The notes under the pieces are model-generated. The model did no database searches, was not told the origin of the DNA, and worked only from the letters and a program-made list of their open reading frames with translations. Source: Rhizophagus clarus (taxonomy: Eukaryota > Glomeromycota > Glomeromycetes > Glomerales > Glomeraceae). From it: a stretch of DNA of 64,000 nucleotides. The stretch covers positions 959,001 to 1,023,000 of the forward strand of contig BLAL01000193.1 of NCBI GenBank assembly GCA_015698045.1. Direction: 5' to 3'. The translations under genes were made by a program, and so were the position numbers. Positions 60,786 through 64,000 of this stretch are shown here, piece by piece; within the stretch, counting starts at the first letter, position 1; each line of letters opens with the position of its first letter.

Positions 60786-62485
60786 CTTTTTAATAAAACT
60801 CCTTCATCTTCTTTTTCAAGAATTTCATCCAAATTTTCTAAATCATTTGCACCAAATTTAATTTTTTGATTTTTTATTAAACCAACTAATGAAATGTATT
60901 TTAGTTCTAAACTAATAGTATTATTATCACCTGTTTCATTTAATACAAAAATATCTGAATAGCCAAAACGACCAGATCCTTTTCGCTTTTTACCATCCAT
61001 TATTAATGAAAGTTCTGGAATAAAATATTTTAATGGCAATAGGCTTTCAACAATTGCTTGAAGAACAGGCTCATTAGCAGAAAATAAAGACATCTGTGAT
61101 CTTGTTAATAAAAATGTTTTTAAATTTTTTATAAAAGGTATAATATCACCTACAATAAGGCTTTCGTATGCTGAAGCAATTAGAAGACCATTATTAATAA
61201 CTTGTCTATATACTAACTTATCCTTATTTTGTTCTAAAAATTGAATTTGTTTCTTAAATGAATTATAATTTGTATCATTATCATCATCATTGTCTCTTGC
61301 TCTTTTTAATTTTCTTGTTTGTCTGTCTTGAAGAATAAGTTTTTCATTCCATTTTTTATTAAAAAGAGATTCTAATGTTTCACCTAAACAATATATCTCA
61401 CTTTTAACATCATTATATATATAGCAATTGCGAAATATTAAACGAATATCTTCTTCAAATTCTTCTAATATTGTATATTCATTATTCTCTAATTTTGAAT
61501 TTATGGTAAAAAAATCCATTGGGTGGCTTGCAATCTTATTTGTAGCATCTTTTTCAACATATTCAAAGAATGCTTGAGCGTAAGCCATATTTTCAAACTC
61601 ATAAAGAATATCATAACAGAAGTTAATAAGTTTGATATTCTTTTTAGAAAGAAAAGGTTTAGAATGATCTTTAATATAAGTATTTTGTATTTGATTTGAA
61701 AAAGATGTATCAGCAGTAGTAGTAGATTCTAAATTTTCTCTAAGAGAATCTGATTGTAAAATTTTAGAATAATCTTCAATATGAATACTTTGTGTTTGAT
61801 TTGGAAGAGATGTAACAGTTGCAGTAGCAGATTCTAAATTTTCTTTTTCATATTCTTTGATAACTCCTTCCCAGAATGTTTGCAACTTGTTTGTATAACA
61901 TGAATATTCTGCATTTATCTGTTATAGAAATTAAAAAAGAAATTAATAGTGTGCTAAATTTTATTTAGTGATTAAAGAAGGTACATAGCCAATTCCTCCT
62001 CCAGAATTAGCAGACTTTATCAACAACAAAGTTAAGGTGCCTGAGATGAGAGCTTGGGGTGGTTACCAAGGGTGTCAAAACAGTAATTCTCACTAAGTGA
62101 CTACGGGGAGTATTAGGAGTTACCCAAACTTTGCAAAATAAAAATAAACACACCTTTATCTTTAATTCAGCAAAAGTATTTGGTTCTAATATTTCTTTGG
62201 CTTCAGTTAGAAAGCGTTTATACCAAGTAATATTAAAGGTTTGCCACTTGACCGATGTTAATGGAGAATTAGTTAGTGAAGTTAGTGAAGCAATTATGGT
62301 ATCTCGGTTAAGATTCAAAAATCTTTTGTAAGAACAATTTCTTGATTCACTTAAGTAAGAAACAAGAGCTAATAATTGTAATACAAATCAAAAAGTTGAT
62401 TAGATGCTGAATGAAGTCTTGACAAGTATTTACACAATTTCTTACCTTCATAACCAATATAGTTTTTAGTTGTTATACTCATCAT
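60770..62485 (-). CDS. Bromodomain plus PD-(D/E)XK nuclease protein, C-terminus cut off by LINE
   Basis: Three exons fit one frame: 62485-62446 (MMSITTKNYIGYE), 62368-62154 and 61918 downward, with GT..AG introns of 77 and 235 bp. The exon 3 segment ending near 61330 is a bromodomain: HPMDFFTINSKLEN (ZA loop), EEFEEDIRLIFRNCYIYN with the acetyl-lysine-binding Asn, and LESLFNKKW. Further on, YSDIFVLNETG and ISLELKYISLVG supply the Asp and ELK of a PD-(D/E)XK nuclease core. Known: bromodomains read acetylated histones, and PD-(D/E)XK domains often cut DNA. Inferred: a chromatin-directed nuclease-like protein. The frame runs into LINE sequence at about 60785 (LLKR, then IYLN and stop), so the end of the nuclease domain is missing. 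The protein made would be about 467 residues. Confidence 0.65.
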
Positions 62486-64000
62486 GAAAGAAAAAATTAT
62501 AAAGTGTTTATGAAAAAAAAAGATAATAAAAGTTAATTGTTTATAAAATCATTTGTGCATAAAAAAAGTATAAAATAAAAGTAATAAAATAAAGTATAAG
62601 TATTTGTGCAAAAGAGAAATTAAGGATCTTAAATACAAAAAAAAAGACTTAAACTGACATATCAATGCACAAAATTATATGCGACTGACTGACTATAAGA
62701 ATGTCAGTATAATGTTAAACTAGATACTGTGAGTCAAAAAAAAAAATATTATTATTTTTATTTAATATAAATTTATACTGCTTTACATATCACATTTAAT
62801 TGTATTAATAATTTACACATATCTGTCATTTATATTAATAATGTGTCAGTTAACTCATTAAATATTATTATCACATTAGGATCATAATTTATCACGCTTT
62901 TCCTATTCTAAAACAATCTAACATTGATAATAATTTTGGATATTTTATATTAATAGTGTGCTAGTCTAATTAATACTGCTTTATATATGACAAATATTGA
63001 TTCACATTTAATTGTGTTGACTAATTATTAATAATTTATACATATCTATCATTTGTATTAATAATGCTATTATTACCACATTAGGATCATAATTTATCAC
63101 GTAAAATTTTGAAGACATTTATACTGTATAGTGTACACTGTATATACCAGATTATATATTGTTGTACAGATCGATCTCAAAAGGTAACACAAATTTTTAA
63201 GAGTAAGTGTCTGTTCGCACACGTAAATTACCAATTATTTTGCAATTTAGATCGGTATTAAATTAACAATAAATTGATTAGATAGTATAATAGGAAATTA
63301 AAATAATAAAAAGTCTTTCCTTATATCGTCTCGGGCGCTTCAATATTTCCTGCTGTTATTTAGTTTATTTAATTTATTTATTCCAAAATGACAATCACAG
63401 TGTATCTTAGATATTGTTTTATCCGAATTGTTCAAAGTGCCACGTTAAGTTTGTAGTCATAAGAGGAATCTGATTCCCCTGTCACAATAATAACAATAAT
63501 AACGAGTAATAACGTAAACGCACGAAAAAAATTTACCACTGGATGTACGAATTTTTTCAGGGCAAGAATTATGATAATTTCAGCTGGGTTCTAAATAATA
63601 ATGAATTATATATAAAAGAAAAAATCTACATGATTAACGTACGCAAACTCTTGAAATCTTGAAATTTTGAAATTTTATAATTAAAGAATGACTTTCTTAT
63701 TACAACAATATATTTAAATCTTTTTATAAATTCAAAAATACAATTTACGATTTGTTGATAAATTCCAAAAATACGTTTACAACTTATACATTTTTGCAAT
63801 TTATTTACGACTTCCTTAACATGTATCAACTATTTCGTTAACTTACCTTAACGATATAAAACCATATCGGGGCCAAATCTTGGTTATAAGATCCAGAGTT
63901 GGTCATGATATAGTTCGATTTTAAAAAATTTCTGCAATGTATCTGAAAATTACAAATATTATTCGTTCACAATAAATTATAAAGAAAGGTAATCTTCATC
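62486..64000. other. AT-rich region with a diverged direct repeat
   Basis: Two copies of about 130 bp lie at 62769-62897 and 62970-63105, sharing CACATTAGGATCATAATTTATCACG, shown here only as its first part CACATTAGGATCATAATTTA. No gene is supported. The minus-strand frame at 63626-63829 has no family features. Confidence 0.45.

Overview
The window looks like a piece of the nuclear genome of an arbuscular mycorrhizal fungus (Glomeromycotina, Rhizophagus-like). This is inferred, not searched. The reasons are the very AT-rich sequence, short GT..AG introns of about 60-90 bp, and gene families that are expanded in those fungi: zinc-ribbon TKL kinases, Sel1-repeat proteins, F-box/LRR proteins, AIG1-like GTPases, HMG-box proteins, Uma2-like proteins and hAT transposases. 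No rRNA, tRNA, CRISPR or prokaryotic gene organisation was seen.

Layout. 1-8.5 kb: three related copies or remnants of an LRR plus AIG1-like GTPase gene. The third is split by a 4.25 kb nest of inverted-repeat transposons, and removing the insert restores the reading frame. 10.5-13.9 kb: a decayed unknown gene, then an intact intronless Uma2-like (PD-(D/E)XK) gene that starts straight after a 23-A tract. 14.5-19.4 kb: a LINE relic split by a 3.7 kb hAT element with a perfect 8-bp target duplication and a 23-bp satellite. 19.5-21.9 kb: a pogo-like MITE and a three-unit hairpin repeat whose stems covary. 22.9-31.2 kb: a broken F-box gene, a broken zinc-ribbon gene cut by the same transposon family as at 4.2 kb, a 600-bp hAT MITE, and a Sel1-repeat fragment. 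32.5-42.5 kb: a small HMG-like gene, a fossil Tse2-like toxin domain, an unrecognised decayed gene, and a TKL kinase pseudogene whose C-terminal tail is a chain of mini-exons including a 12-nt exon.

43.7-46.7 kb holds the most unusual object. Nine exons can be joined in one frame (759 codons) into a protein with a complete UBC4/5-like E2 fold, whose catalytic Cys is replaced by Asp, followed by a BED zinc finger and a full-length hAT transposase that has lost a catalytic Asp. I read this as a candidate host-transposase fusion. Keeping intron 6 would instead give an E2-only protein.

48.2-60.8 kb: two LINEs lie head to head as a large inverted repeat. The left copy has both ORFs intact (RNase H-bearing, with complete EEP, RT and RNase H motifs). 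The right copy is broken and stops abruptly inside the endonuclease. At that same junction (about 60.78 kb) a bromodomain plus PD-(D/E)XK nuclease gene on the opposite strand loses its C-terminus. The rest (62.5-64 kb) is AT-rich with a diverged direct repeat.
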